Part shown: positions 1 to 7,547 of the stretch, piece by piece
Position numbering within the stretch: the stretch's first letter is position 1
How the letters are laid out: each line of letters begins with the position of its first letter
From: Desulfitobacterium chlororespirans DSM 11544
GTDB taxonomy: Bacteria > Bacillota > Desulfitobacteriia > Desulfitobacteriales > Desulfitobacteriaceae
Length of the DNA stretch: 64,000 nt
Assembly (NCBI RefSeq): GCF_900143285.1
Contig: NZ_FRDN01000022.1
Location: 1-64,000 of the forward strand
Direction of reading: 5' to 3'
The notes under the pieces: generated by a model
What the model was told of the DNA's origin: nothing
Seen by the model: only the letters and a program-made list of their open reading frames with translations
Databases searched by the model: none
Program-made: the position numbers and the translations under genes

Positions 1-899
1 TTCTTCGTCACGTCACGGATGGTTTCGATTTGCTCATCCATGTCTTCCGGATAGCCGTCAATCTCAATAATCAGAATAGCTCCCGCATCCCGGGGCAGTC
101 CGGCATGGCAATAATCTTCCGTGGTATTGATCAGCAGGTTATCCATCATTTCCAAGGTTGTCGGGATAATTCCGGCGGCTACGATATCGGCAACCGTTTG
201 CGAAGCATCTTCGACTTTATTATAAATGGCCAGCATGGTTTTCTTGGTGACAGGCTTCGGTAAGATCCGCAGGTAAGCCTTGGTGACCAAGCCTAAGGTC
301 CCCTCAGAACCGACGATGATGCGGGTCAAATCATATCCCGGCTCGCTTTTGAAGTTCCGCCCGCCGGTCCGAATCACTTTTCCGTTAGGCAGGACCACTT
401 CCAAGCCCAGAATAGAATCACGGGTTACCCCATATTTGAAGCAACGGGGTCCGCCGGAGCACTCCCCGATATTTCCGCCGAGAGTCGAGGCTTTCCAGGA
501 AGACGGATCGGGGGGATAGTAAAATCCGACCTTCTCCAGTTCTTGCTGAAGGTCAAAGTTAACGACTCCGGGTTCGACCACGGCGACGAAGTTCTCCGTA
601 TCGATCTCCAGCACTTTGGTCATGCGGGTAAAGTTAATGACGATGGATTTTTCCGAAGGAATCGTACCGCCGCTGACATTGGTACCGGCACCCCGTGGGA
701 CCAGCTTGATATCCTGCTCATTCATATAGTTAACCAGCTCAACCACTTGGTCTGTAGTTTCCGGAAACACTGCGCCGATGGCATCGCCGCTGAGCAATGT
801 ACCATCATAACCATAAGCGAAGAGTTCTGTTGGTTTGGTCACCACGTTTTTCTCTCCGACAATCTCTTTCAGTCGATCAACAATCGTTTGCGATAACAT
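1..899 (-). CDS. glcD: FAD-linked 2-hydroxyacid oxidase subunit GlcD-like (C-terminus cut by window edge)
   Basis: The open frame begins at an ATG (897-899) behind a good ribosome site, GGAGG at about 904-908 on the minus strand, and runs off the left edge. About 299 codons are visible. The N-terminal half carries the FAD-binding type 4 fold, with the PRGAGTNVSGG loop near residues 65-75 and ECSGGPRCFKYGVTRD further on, typical of GlcD and D-lactate dehydrogenases. In this family the flavoprotein oxidises glycolate or D-lactate and passes electrons to the Fe-S partner GlcF. It is the third gene of a glcF-glcE-glcD operon, 19 bases after glcE. Glycolate and D-lactate cannot be told apart from sequence. 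Confidence 0.88.
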   Translation of the reverse strand, partial: MLSQTIVDRLKEIVGEKNVVTKPTELFAYGYDGTLLSGDAIGAVFPETTDQVVELVNYMNEQDIKLVPRGAGTNVSGGTIPSEKSIVINFTRMTKVLEIDTENFVAVVEPGVVNFDLQQELEKVGFYYPPDPSSWKASTLGGNIGECSGGPRCFKYGVTRDSILGLEVVLPNGKVIRTGGRNFKSEPGYDLTRIIVGSEGTLGLVTKAYLRILPKPVTKKTMLAIYNKVEDASQTVADIVAAGIIPTTLEMMDNLLINTTEDYCHAGLPRDAGAILIIEIDGYPEDMDEQIETIRDVTK

Positions 900-918
900 T
901 TTCAGCCCTCCTTCTCTA

Positions 919-2211
919 TTAAGCCAACAGACTTACACCTGGATTAAGAATCCCGTTGGGGTCGAATTTGCTGCGCAGTTCACTGAGGAGACCGGTGGTT
1001 TCCGACCACATTTCCCCGTCATTGAACATCTCACACATCAGTTTATGACCAAGGAGGCCGGTAACATTGCCGCCTAAGGACATGGCCATTTTGTTGACTT
1101 GGGCAGCCACAGCCATTTTGTCGGCATCTTTGGGCAGAACCACACGGGCAACTCCCAAGAGCCCTTCGATGACGACTCCGCTGTTCAGCTCCCCTTGTAT
1201 TCCTTTTAATTGTGCCAAAGCCTGAGACATCTTCATGGGACCCACTGCAAATTCCAGGACATGGTCCGGAGCATTGTTCAACCCTTGACGAACCTTAAGC
1301 CAGCCACTCATAAGCTTCTCATAAGCTTCTTTATCTTCGACGATCGAGACGTCGGTGCCGCCGCCCAGGGTGAGAATTGCCACGATTTCATTGGCTAAGT
1401 TGGTGCCGGATTTATTGAATCCCTCCAAATCGATGAGAACCAGGTGTCCTTCTCCGGGAAGAATCTCCTGGGCCAGATCCTTGCTGACGAGATTCATCCG
1501 ATCGGGATGGATATGGCGTTTAAGCAAGGTGCTGAAAGTGGCATTGGCTTTTTGCAGACAATCAAACCGGGCCACGATAGCTCTCTTGGCAGCAGGTTGG
1601 GGCAAAAGCTTAATTAACATTTTAGTAAAGATGCCAAAGGTGCCTTGGCTGCCCACCGCGAAGTGAATGAAGTCATAACCGGAAACATTTTTAATACATT
1701 TATTGCCGATAAACATCATGTCACCGGTAGGTGTAACCATTTCAAAGCCCATTATAAAGGTTCTTGTCGGTCCGTAGTTAAAGGATTTGGAATCTGAATC
1801 CCCGATGGCAAAGCAGCCGCCCACGGAACTGGTATCCACCGCATAGGGCTCTACCGGGAACAAATATCCGTCAGCCTCCAGCTTTTGGATAAAATCCTGA
1901 TGAAGCATGCCAGGCTCTACTGTGACGACGAAGTTTTTCTTATCGATCTCGAGGATTTTATTCATGCGATTCATGATCAGGGCAATTCCGCCCTCTAAGC
2001 CCTTTGTATCAGCGACCGCTCCGGCAACTGAGATCTTAAGCTGTTGTCCATTGGCATATTTAACAACTTTGGCTACTTCTTCGGCATCTCCGGGGAAGAC
2101 CACAGCCACCGGCTTACCGTCTCCCTTAAGATATTGTGCCATATCAGCAGGATTGTCCAAGACGTAATTATCGCCCACAATCCCTTTTAACTCACTTAGT
2201 GTATTGCTCAT
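919..2211 (-). CDS. glcE: FAD-binding oxidase subunit GlcE-like
   Basis: A 430-residue protein of the FAD-binding oxidase family, smaller in its FAD loop than its neighbour glcD (SVAGAVADTKGLEGG in place of the usual PRGxGT loop). It ends with the GxLNPG-like motif (FDPNGILNPG) seen at the C-terminus of GlcD/GlcE proteins. GlcE is an accessory flavin subunit of the three-part glycolate/lactate oxidase. I chose ATG 2209-2211, which has AAGGCGG upstream; a GTG 18 bases earlier (2229) lacks a well-placed site. It sits between glcF (53 bases upstream) and glcD. Confidence 0.82.
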   Translation of the reverse strand: MSNTLSELKGIVGDNYVLDNPADMAQYLKGDGKPVAVVFPGDAEEVAKVVKYANGQQLKISVAGAVADTKGLEGGIALIMNRMNKILEIDKKNFVVTVEPGMLHQDFIQKLEADGYLFPVEPYAVDTSSVGGCFAIGDSDSKSFNYGPTRTFIMGFEMVTPTGDMMFIGNKCIKNVSGYDFIHFAVGSQGTFGIFTKMLIKLLPQPAAKRAIVARFDCLQKANATFSTLLKRHIHPDRMNLVSKDLAQEILPGEGHLVLIDLEGFNKSGTNLANEIVAILTLGGGTDVSIVEDKEAYEKLMSGWLKVRQGLNNAPDHVLEFAVGPMKMSQALAQLKGIQGELNSGVVIEGLLGVARVVLPKDADKMAVAAQVNKMAMSLGGNVTGLLGHKLMCEMFNDGEMWSETTGLLSELRSKFDPNGILNPGVSLLA

Positions 2212-2264
2212 GACTACCCGCCTTTCCACTCATTTACATTAGAAGCAGACTCATCTTCAAGATT

Positions 2265-3509
2265 CTAGTCCCCGTAAGCTTTAGCCATCAAATCTGCCAC
2301 ATGCATTACTTTTTGTTTTTGACCGGCCATGCTGACTCCGCCTTGCAATCTCATGATACATGCAGGACAGCTGGTGGCCACTACTTCCGCTCCGCTGTCT
2401 TGAATGTTCTTGGCCTTCTCCCGGGTAACCTTGGTGGACATTTCATGGTAGAATGCCTGAACCAATCCGGAAGCTCCGCAGCAGCGGTTGGCTTCAAACA
2501 TTTCAATATATTCTACTCTCGGCAGGCTCTTTAACATCTGACGAGGCTGTGCTGTCACTTTAATTCCCCGCACCATATGACAGGGATCATGATAAGTTAC
2601 CTTGACCGGAGTAGAGTTATGGAATTTGCTCTCATCAACGCCGATTTCCGCCATATACTCGGAGAACTCTTTAACTTTGGCACAGAAGCTCTTTACTCTG
2701 GGAAGATAAGCCGCATCATCGGCAAAGAGTTTCAGATAATCTTCTTTGAGCATGGCTGCACAGGAGCCGCAGGCGGTAATAATGGCCTCCACATCCTTGG
2801 CCATAAAGGTATCAATGGTCTTACGGGCATTGACTTTAGCGGTCTCGAAATCTCCATAGGCGTATTGAGGCAATCCGCAACAGACCTGTTCTTTGGGAAT
2901 AATGACTTCACAGTCATTTTTAGTTAACACTTTAACTACCGAGTGAGCTGTATCATCAAGTGAAAAGTTTAAGAAGCAACCCACATAAAAAGCAACTTTA
3001 TGCTTGGGTTGAGCTACGAGAATCCTTTCGGGAACTTGGTTTAAGAATGGGACTTTAGCCACATTCATGCCTTTAATATCCACGCCGCGGAAATAATCCA
3101 TGCCGTCGACTTTATTAAGGACATTTTTACCAAGACCACCAAAGAGTTTAAAGGCTCGTTCCAGCTTATTCGGGTTTGCTAAGGTCTTAAGTGCATAAGA
3201 TTTAACGAAAGGTTTAACGCCATGTTTAAGTTTCAGATCCCGTCGGGCCGCCATGACCAATTCCTTGGCACTAACACCACTTGGGCAAGCAACTGCGCAT
3301 TCTCCGCAAAGCAAGCAACTGTTGATGGAATCCTCATAATCTGCATCAGCCTCAATGACACCATCCGCGACTGCTTTGATTAGTTGGACCCTTCCCCGTG
3401 AAACCATGGTTTCAGCGCCATCCACTTTGTATGTTTTACAAGCAGTATGACAGAAACCACATCTGTTACACGTGTTTAGCATTTCATAGACTTCTGCTAA
3501 AACCCCCAC
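2265..3509 (-). CDS. glcF: Fe-S oxidoreductase GlcF-like, CCG-domain electron transfer subunit
   Basis: A 414-residue protein with two N-terminal [4Fe-4S] motifs (CNRCGFCHTAC near residues 14-24 and CLLCGECAVAC near 64-74) and two cysteine-rich CCG domains (CCGLPQ, CGSCAAM; then CHM, CCGASGL and SCPAC). This is the GlcF/LutA/HdrD arrangement, which takes electrons from the GlcD flavin towards quinone or another carrier. The start is GTG with AAGGGGG upstream. It is the first gene of the operon. The leader contains a FadR-type operator (3536-3546), so repression lifted by a hydroxyacid is likely. The partner genes argue against LutABC, which would have LutB and LutC. Confidence 0.87.
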   Translation of the reverse strand: MGVLAEVYEMLNTCNRCGFCHTACKTYKVDGAETMVSRGRVQLIKAVADGVIEADADYEDSINSCLLCGECAVACPSGVSAKELVMAARRDLKLKHGVKPFVKSYALKTLANPNKLERAFKLFGGLGKNVLNKVDGMDYFRGVDIKGMNVAKVPFLNQVPERILVAQPKHKVAFYVGCFLNFSLDDTAHSVVKVLTKNDCEVIIPKEQVCCGLPQYAYGDFETAKVNARKTIDTFMAKDVEAIITACGSCAAMLKEDYLKLFADDAAYLPRVKSFCAKVKEFSEYMAEIGVDESKFHNSTPVKVTYHDPCHMVRGIKVTAQPRQMLKSLPRVEYIEMFEANRCCGASGLVQAFYHEMSTKVTREKAKNIQDSGAEVVATSCPACIMRLQGGVSMAGQKQKVMHVADLMAKAYGD

Positions 3510-3535
3510 TTTTAATTTCCCCCTTCACTGTTAGA

Positions 3536-3546
3536 TGGTCAGACCA
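3536..3546. promoter_or_regulatory. FadR/LldR-type operator in the glcFED leader
   Basis: TGGTCAGACCA is a near-perfect inverted repeat matching TGGTnnnACCA, the consensus known for the FadR branch of GntR regulators (PdhR, LldR, GlcC). It lies 27 bases upstream of the glcF start, where a bound repressor would block transcription. The FadR-type regulator at 31087-31809 is a candidate binder, but a regulator outside the window is equally possible. Confidence 0.55.
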
Positions 3547-3668
3547 CCGAATCAAATAGTTAAAATTGCGTAACAATTCAAGTTACTGAGACTATTATAA
3601 CTCATCCGTATTTTCTTTCAACCCATTGTGAAAATGTTTATTAATTTTTAGGGATCTTTACAAAACAA

Positions 3669-3702
3669 AAAAACGAGACAGGCCTATCCTGATCTCGTTT
3701 TT
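3669..3702 (-). terminator. Rho-independent terminator
   Basis: AAAAACGAGA (3669-3678) pairs with TCTCGTTTTT (3693-3702), followed on the minus strand by a T run. It ends transcripts of the 3721-4359 gene and separates them from the glc operon. Confidence 0.75.
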
Positions 3703-3720
3703 GACATCTAACATCATTAA

Positions 3721-4359
3721 TTAATTCATATGTCTAATCGGTGATGGGTAATTTTGACAGAAACGATAGAATCCAAAGACATAGGCAGCCATCTTTTCAG
3801 GGCGCAGAGCAAACCAGTCTTGGAGATTATACCGTTCTCCAAAACGATTCTCCATTACCCCATCGGAACTAATCCAGCCACGGAGAGTTTCATCGCCTAA
3901 AGCTAACTCCCAACCAGCAAGGCTCTGTCCTTTTTCGCATTGGACAATTCTCAGGCCACAGCGAGCGTGATAGATCTCAATCAATTTAACGAAAAGGCCC
4001 AATAGTGGATCTTGAAATTCACCACGGCTGTCCGGTAAAGCAAAATCCTTGCTGATTTCTTCCGCCAATTCATTGAGACCACGTTCCACGCTGTATCTTG
4101 AAACAATGGATGTCCGGATGGTTTTATATCTTAAGACACCTGTATTCAACTCAAAATGCATGGGGTGAGCCGCACCTTCTAATTGAAGGAGAATCTCATC
4201 TTTCTTAACCTGCCAAGTTCCCGAATAACGCTTCAGCAAGTGATAAGCAAGTTGGTAGGACAGAATCTGTGCCGCTACCTTAGTCTCGTCGTGTTGGGAA
4301 CATCCTTGACATAGTTTTACTGGGTTGTAGTTTGTTAAAGGTAATCTCATGGCGCTCAT
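3721..4359 (-). CDS. Conserved CxxC protein of unknown function
   Basis: A 212-residue soluble protein that I do not recognise. It starts with ATG behind GAGGAG. An N-terminal LCQGCSQH (C17, C20, H23) looks like a metal or Fe-S ligand set, and two further cysteines lie in the C-terminal half. No signal peptide or membrane segment is visible. It lies downstream of the iclR gene but has its own palindrome TGAAAC-N3-GTTTCA (4408-4422) in the leader and a terminator-like inverted repeat between it and iclR, so it is probably a direct target of that regulator. Function cannot be assigned. Confidence 0.75.
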   Translation of the reverse strand: MSAMRLPLTNYNPVKLCQGCSQHDETKVAAQILSYQLAYHLLKRYSGTWQVKKDEILLQLEGAAHPMHFELNTGVLRYKTIRTSIVSRYSVERGLNELAEEISKDFALPDSRGEFQDPLLGLFVKLIEIYHARCGLRIVQCEKGQSLAGWELALGDETLRGWISSDGVMENRFGERYNLQDWFALRPEKMAAYVFGFYRFCQNYPSPIRHMN

Positions 4360-4407
4360 TCCGTCACTCTCCTCTTTTTTATTCTCCTCTGTTTCTGTCC
4401 CGCATTA

Positions 4408-4422
4408 TGAAACCACGTTTCA
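4408..4422. promoter_or_regulatory. Probable IclR-family operator (TGAAAC-N3-GTTTCA)
   Basis: TGAAACCACGTTTCA is an exact 6-3-6 inverted repeat, about 50 bases upstream of the CxxC protein start. The same pattern recurs in the iclR leader (5398-5412) and at 25768-25782, which points to one regulator acting at all three. Confidence 0.6.
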
Positions 4423-4472
4423 CAAAATCTTTAAAAAAAAGAAAATGGGTATAGAAAAATGATGGTGGGTAA

Positions 4473-4519
4473 GAAATATTGAACTCGTTCCGCTCTTTAA
4501 AACGGAGTTTCAATATTTC
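4473..4519 (-). terminator. Inverted repeat after iclR, possible terminator or attenuator
   Basis: GAAATATTGAA (4473-4483) pairs with TTCAATATTTC (4509-4519). The stem extends inward with bulges and contains a degenerate AAAACGGAGTTTC resembling half of the nearby operator. On the minus strand it lies between the end of iclR and the next gene. Termination or an operator role both remain possible. Confidence 0.45.
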
Positions 4520-4585
4520 TTGTGGCTATATTATCATCTCTGGCCTTAAACGTCAAGAATAAAATTTTCTAAACATTTTAACATT

Positions 4586-5359
4586 CTATCGTTTAAAATA
4601 GCTATATCCTAACTTAGCAGAAATAATTTCCCCGCTGCGCTTCAGTTCCTGTCCTATATGCTCGATACCTTTTTCTCTTATCCTCGCTGCCGGACCGGAG
4701 ACACTGATAGCTCCAATAGCCCGTCCGGAAAAATCATAGACAGGTGTGCCCAGACAAATAATCCCAATTTCATTTTCCTCAAACTCAACCGAAATCTGGG
4801 TATTGCGGATTTCATCCAGATTTTCCAAAAGCTTCGCCGGCTCTATCAGGGTATTGGGTGTAAAGCCAGGCATTCCCTTGGTCTCCAGAATTCTCATGAC
4901 TTCTTCCTCAGGCATTGTCGAAAGGAGAGCTTTCCCTACGGCAGTGCAATGCATAGGGGCCCTACGCCCAACTTTGGAGCGCATACTTACCACATGGGAA
5001 CTTTCCCTTTTGTCAATATAGACTACTTCACCATCATCATGAAGGACTAAGTGAACCACTTCATCCAGTGCCTTCGCTAAATCCTCCAGGATAGGTCCAG
5101 CCACTATGCGAATCTCCAGATCATTAAAGAAACGAATTCCCAGTTCCACTATTTTAATTCCCAGTTTATAGCGCTCACTGTTTTTTTCTTTTTCCACATA
5201 TCCCCGGTAACACAGGGTCTGCAAAATCCGGTGCACCGTACTTTTATGAAGACTGATTCGGTTACCGATTTCGGTAACCCCCAAAGGCTCCTCAGTGTGG
5301 GCCAGAACTTCGAGTATATCCAACGAACGTTCTAAGGTTTGTACATATTTTTCTGCCAC
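4586..5359 (-). CDS. IclR-family transcriptional regulator
   Basis: A 257-residue regulator. The N-terminal winged helix-turn-helix spans about residues 8-70 (RSLDILEVLA, then KSTVHRILQTL as recognition helix). The C-terminal GAF-like effector domain carries family signatures RRAPMHCTAVGKALLS and AISVSGPAARI. I chose GTG 5357-5359, which has GGAGG eight bases upstream; a TTG at 5374 overlaps that site. IclR proteins bind small organic acids or aromatic compounds and act as repressors or activators. Palindromes in its own leader (5387-5412) suggest autoregulation. Effector unknown. Confidence 0.9.
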   Translation of the reverse strand: MAEKYVQTLERSLDILEVLAHTEEPLGVTEIGNRISLHKSTVHRILQTLCYRGYVEKEKNSERYKLGIKIVELGIRFFNDLEIRIVAGPILEDLAKALDEVVHLVLHDDGEVVYIDKRESSHVVSMRSKVGRRAPMHCTAVGKALLSTMPEEEVMRILETKGMPGFTPNTLIEPAKLLENLDEIRNTQISVEFEENEIGIICLGTPVYDFSGRAIGAISVSGPAARIREKGIEHIGQELKRSGEIISAKLGYSYFKR

Positions 5360-5386
5360 TGCAAAATCCTCCAATCGGCTGCTAAA

Positions 5387-5412
5387 GTTTCATCAACCGA
5401 AACTCTGTTTCG
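5387..5412. promoter_or_regulatory. Overlapping IclR-type palindromes upstream of iclR
   Basis: CGAAACTCTGTTTCG (5398-5412) is a perfect 6-3-6 inverted repeat. It overlaps a second repeat, GTTTC-N7-GAAAC (5387-5403). The position, 28-53 bases upstream of the chosen iclR start, suits autoregulation. Confidence 0.6.
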
Positions 5413-5511
5413 AATTACTACCTATTGCCTAGTATGACTTTTTTAAAAACTGAAGTCAAGTCATGAATTTGCCTAAATGTATAATTTTCATACAAAGACT
5501 TAAATAGAAAA

Positions 5512-5535
5512 GCGTCAAGAGTAATCTCTTGACGC
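5512..5535 (-). terminator. Hairpin terminator
   Basis: GCGTCAAGAG (5512-5521) and CTCTTGACGC (5526-5535) form a perfect 10-bp stem with a TAAT loop, followed on the minus strand by TTTTCTATTT. It would stop transcripts coming from the tRNA cluster or the repeat element. Confidence 0.65.
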
Positions 5536-5547
5536 GATTTCGACGTA

Positions 5548-5661
5548 ATGGGGTGGATGAGGGGACTTGCTCCGCTCGCATTCACTCGCTATCACGCCGG
5601 GGCGGGAAAACCCTCCTCAAGGTCGGCTTTTCTTTCTCCGCCCGTTCAAGTCCCCTCATCC
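5548..5661. repeat. Element flanked by inverted copies of the tRNA-His 3' end
   Basis: Positions 5548-5569 repeat, base for base over 22 nt, the sequence at 5707-5728, which is the 3' end of tRNA-His (CCA, acceptor strand, part of the T arm). A 15-nt part (GGATGAGGGGACTTG, 5555-5569) reappears inverted at 5647-5661. The 77 bases between hold no gene but have further self-complementarity (GGCGGG...CCGCCC). It could be an attachment-site remnant, a small palindromic repeat, or an abortive tRNA duplication. Confidence 0.6.
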
Positions 5662-5675
5662 TTATTTCGCACTAA

Positions 5676-5698
5676 AAAGCCGTGCGATGCACGGCTTT
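5676..5698 (-). terminator. Terminator of the tRNA cluster
   Basis: AAAGCCGTGC (5676-5685) pairs with GCACGGCTTT (5689-5698) around a GAT loop. On the minus strand the stem is followed by TTTT. It lies ten bases beyond the 3' end of tRNA-His. Confidence 0.8.
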
Positions 5699-5707
5699 GT
5701 CTTCATA

Positions 5708-5784
5708 TGGGGTGGATGAGGGGACTTGAACCCCCGAGTGCCGGAGCCACAATCCGGTGCGTTAACCACTTCGCCACAACCACC
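5708..5784 (-). tRNA. tRNA-His (anticodon GTG)
   Basis: A 77-nt cloverleaf with encoded CCA. The anticodon loop reads TTGTGGC, and an extra 5' G pairs with discriminator C73 as expected for tRNA-His. The T arm is GTTCAAG. The acceptor stem has one U5-U68 mismatch. The last 22 nt are duplicated at 5548-5569. It is the last of three tRNAs read from the promoter at 6022-6050. Confidence 0.93.
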
Positions 5785-5798
5785 ATGTTAAATTTAAA

Positions 5799-5875
5799 TG
5801 GTGCGCCTGGAGAGATTCGAACTCCCGACAACCTGCTTAGAAGGCAGATGCTCTATCCAACTGAGCTACAGGCGC
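5799..5875 (-). tRNA. tRNA-Arg (anticodon TCT)
   Basis: A 77-nt cloverleaf with encoded CCA, acceptor GCGCCTG, D arm AGCTCAGTTGGATAGAGC, anticodon loop CTTCTAA and T loop GTTCGAA. It reads AGA/AGG codons. It lies between tRNA-Pro and tRNA-His on the same transcript. Confidence 0.95.
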
Positions 5876-5927
5876 CCAACAATGGGATACTCTCCGCTTG
5901 ACCTGGGAACTTCGGACACAATAAAAA

Positions 5928-6004
5928 TGGTCGGGGCAGAGGGATTTGAACCCCCGGCCTCCTGCTCCCAAGGCAGGCGCGCTACCAAACTGCGCTATAC
6001 CCCG
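5928..6004 (-). tRNA. tRNA-Pro (anticodon TGG)
   Basis: A 77-nt cloverleaf with encoded CCA, acceptor CGGGGTA, anticodon loop CTTGGGA and T loop GTTCAAA. It is the first tRNA after the promoter at 6022-6050. Confidence 0.95.
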
Positions 6005-6021
6005 TTTTCGTGACAATGATT

Positions 6022-6050
6022 ATTCTATCCGATTCGTTCACCAGAGTCAA
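6022..6050 (-). promoter_or_regulatory. Sigma-A promoter of the tRNA operon
   Basis: On the minus strand, TTGACT (6045-6050) and TAGAAT (6022-6027) are separated by exactly 17 bases, close to consensus. The 5' end of tRNA-Pro follows 17 bases downstream of the -10 box. Confidence 0.85.
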
Positions 6051-6074
6051 GCGTTTTTTAAAGTTTTTAAACTA

Positions 6075-6683
6075 TTAAGCGTCTTCATCCCGCTGGGCAA
6101 GCTCTTTAAGTATGGGAACAGCCTGGCGGAATGCCTGAGCCCGGTGACTGATTTTATTCTTTTGACTTAGATTCAGCTGAGCCATGGTTCGGCCAAAATC
6201 CGGCAAATAAAAGAGCGGATCATAGCCGAACCCTTCTTTACCACGACGCTCATTAAGAATGCGCCCTTCCACCGTTCCTTCTGTCAAATACTCTTCTCCA
6301 GTGGGGCAGGCAATCACCAAGGCACAGCGGAAACGCCCCGTCCTTTGTTCTTCCGGCACTCCTTCCAGCTCTTGAAGAAGCTTATCATTATTTTTGTCAT
6401 CATCCTTTGGCTCTCCGGCATAACGGGCCGAATAGACTCCCGGTGCCCCTTGGAGAGCATCCACTTCCAAACCGGAATCATCGGCAAGGGATACCAGTCC
6501 TGTACGCTGGGCCGCAATTCTTGCCTTCATGGCCGCATTCTCCGCAAAGGTCGCCCCCGTTTCCTCAACATCTTCCCACTCACCCAGATCTCCTAAAGAA
6601 AGCACCTCAATATCTTCGACCAAAAGAAGATCCTGAAGCTCCTTGACTTTCCCCCTATTTTGTGTCGCCAGCAAAACCTTCAT
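6075..6683 (-). CDS. rdgB: XTP/dITP pyrophosphatase (house-cleaning NTPase, RdgB/HAM1 family)
   Basis: A 202-residue protein with the whole family signature: N-terminal LLATQNRGKVKE, ETGATFAENAAMKA, the substrate loop SLADDSGLEVDAL, and C-terminal GFGYDPLF and SHRAQA. It hydrolyses non-canonical purine triphosphates (XTP, dITP/ITP) to the monophosphate and pyrophosphate, keeping them out of nucleic acids. I chose ATG 6681-6683, where homologues begin; a TTG overlapping the rph stop (6701) is possible. The rph-rdgB pairing is common in bacteria. The tRNA operon follows downstream on the same strand. Confidence 0.95.
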   Translation of the reverse strand: MKVLLATQNRGKVKELQDLLLVEDIEVLSLGDLGEWEDVEETGATFAENAAMKARIAAQRTGLVSLADDSGLEVDALQGAPGVYSARYAGEPKDDDKNNDKLLQELEGVPEEQRTGRFRCALVIACPTGEEYLTEGTVEGRILNERRGKEGFGYDPLFYLPDFGRTMAQLNLSQKNKISHRAQAFRQAVPILKELAQRDEDA

Positions 6684-6697
6684 AAAACAACCCGCTT

Positions 6698-7441
6698 TCA
6701 ATTTTGAGACAAAGGGCCGGTCCGCACTTGCGCAGCAGCCTTTTGCATGCCCATAAGTTCTTGGATACCCTTCTCAGCCAACTCCAAAAACTGATTCAAT
6801 TCCTCCCGGCCAAAAGGAATATCCTCAGCCGTTCCTTGAATCTCCACAAATTTCCCCTGCCCGGTCATTACCACATTCATATCCACTTCCGCTTTAGAAT
6901 CTTCTTCATAGGCAAGATCCAGGAGGGCCACATCATCAACTTTTCCTACCGAAACTGCAGCCAGGGAGTCGAGAATGGGGTTTTCTTTGATCAGCCCCTT
7001 GGCCAACAGGTGATTGACCGCATCCACTAAAGCCACATAGGCTCCGGTAATGGAAGCGGTCCGGGTCCCCCCATCAGCCTGAATCACATCACAATCCAGC
7101 CAGATGGTTCTTTCACCGAGTTTTTTAAGGTCCACCACCGAACGCAAAGCCCTCCCGATTAAACGCTGGATCTCCATAGTCCGGCCCGTCAGTTTACCCT
7201 TGCTGGACTCACGGGGATTTCGAGTCTGAGTCGCTCGGGGAAGCATGGAATACTCTGCTGTAACCCAGCCAGAACCTGTGCCTTTTTTAAAGAGTGGTAC
7301 CTTCTCTTCCACAGTAGCAGTACAAATCACCCTTGTCTGACCAACCTCGATAAGCACAGAGCCCTCAGGAATATGGGTAAATCCCCGGGTCAGCTTAACC
7401 GGTCTTAGTTCAAAGGCCTCACGGCCATCAAAACGCTTCAT
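6698..7441 (-). CDS. rph: Ribonuclease PH
   Basis: A 247-residue phosphate-dependent exoribonuclease that trims the 3' ends of tRNA precursors. It shows the RNase PH signature throughout: RFDGR at the N-terminus, [16 protein letters not shown], the [14 protein letters not shown] motif, and [18 protein letters not shown]. Length matches the family (about 245). The start is ATG with GAGGA upstream. It is co-directional with rdgB, which begins beside its stop codon, and lies just upstream of the tRNA operon. Confidence 0.96.
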   Translation of the reverse strand: MKRFDGREAFELRPVKLTRGFTHIPEGSVLIEVGQTRVICTATVEEKVPLFKKGTGSGWVTAEYSMLPRATQTRNPRESSKGKLTGRTMEIQRLIGRALRSVVDLKKLGERTIWLDCDVIQADGGTRTASITGAYVALVDAVNHLLAKGLIKENPILDSLAAVSVGKVDDVALLDLAYEEDSKAEVDMNVVMTGQGKFVEIQGTAEDIPFGREELNQFLELAEKGIQELMGMQKAAAQVRTGPLSQN

Positions 7442-7547
7442 TATAATTATCCTCTTTTCATTCGTTATCCGGCACCATGGCTTTAAGCTATTATGGCAAA
7501 CCCATGGTAAATCCTAGTCTATTTTATCAGAAATTCGCTGATTCAAT

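Noticed and set aside
2265-3509. LutA of a LutABC L-lactate system
   Set aside because: The partners are two FAD-binding oxidases rather than LutB and LutC, so the GlcDEF arrangement fits.
5548-5901. 117-codon plus-strand frame over the tRNA cluster
   Set aside because: It reads through two tRNA genes and the tRNA-derived repeat, so it cannot be a normal coding gene.
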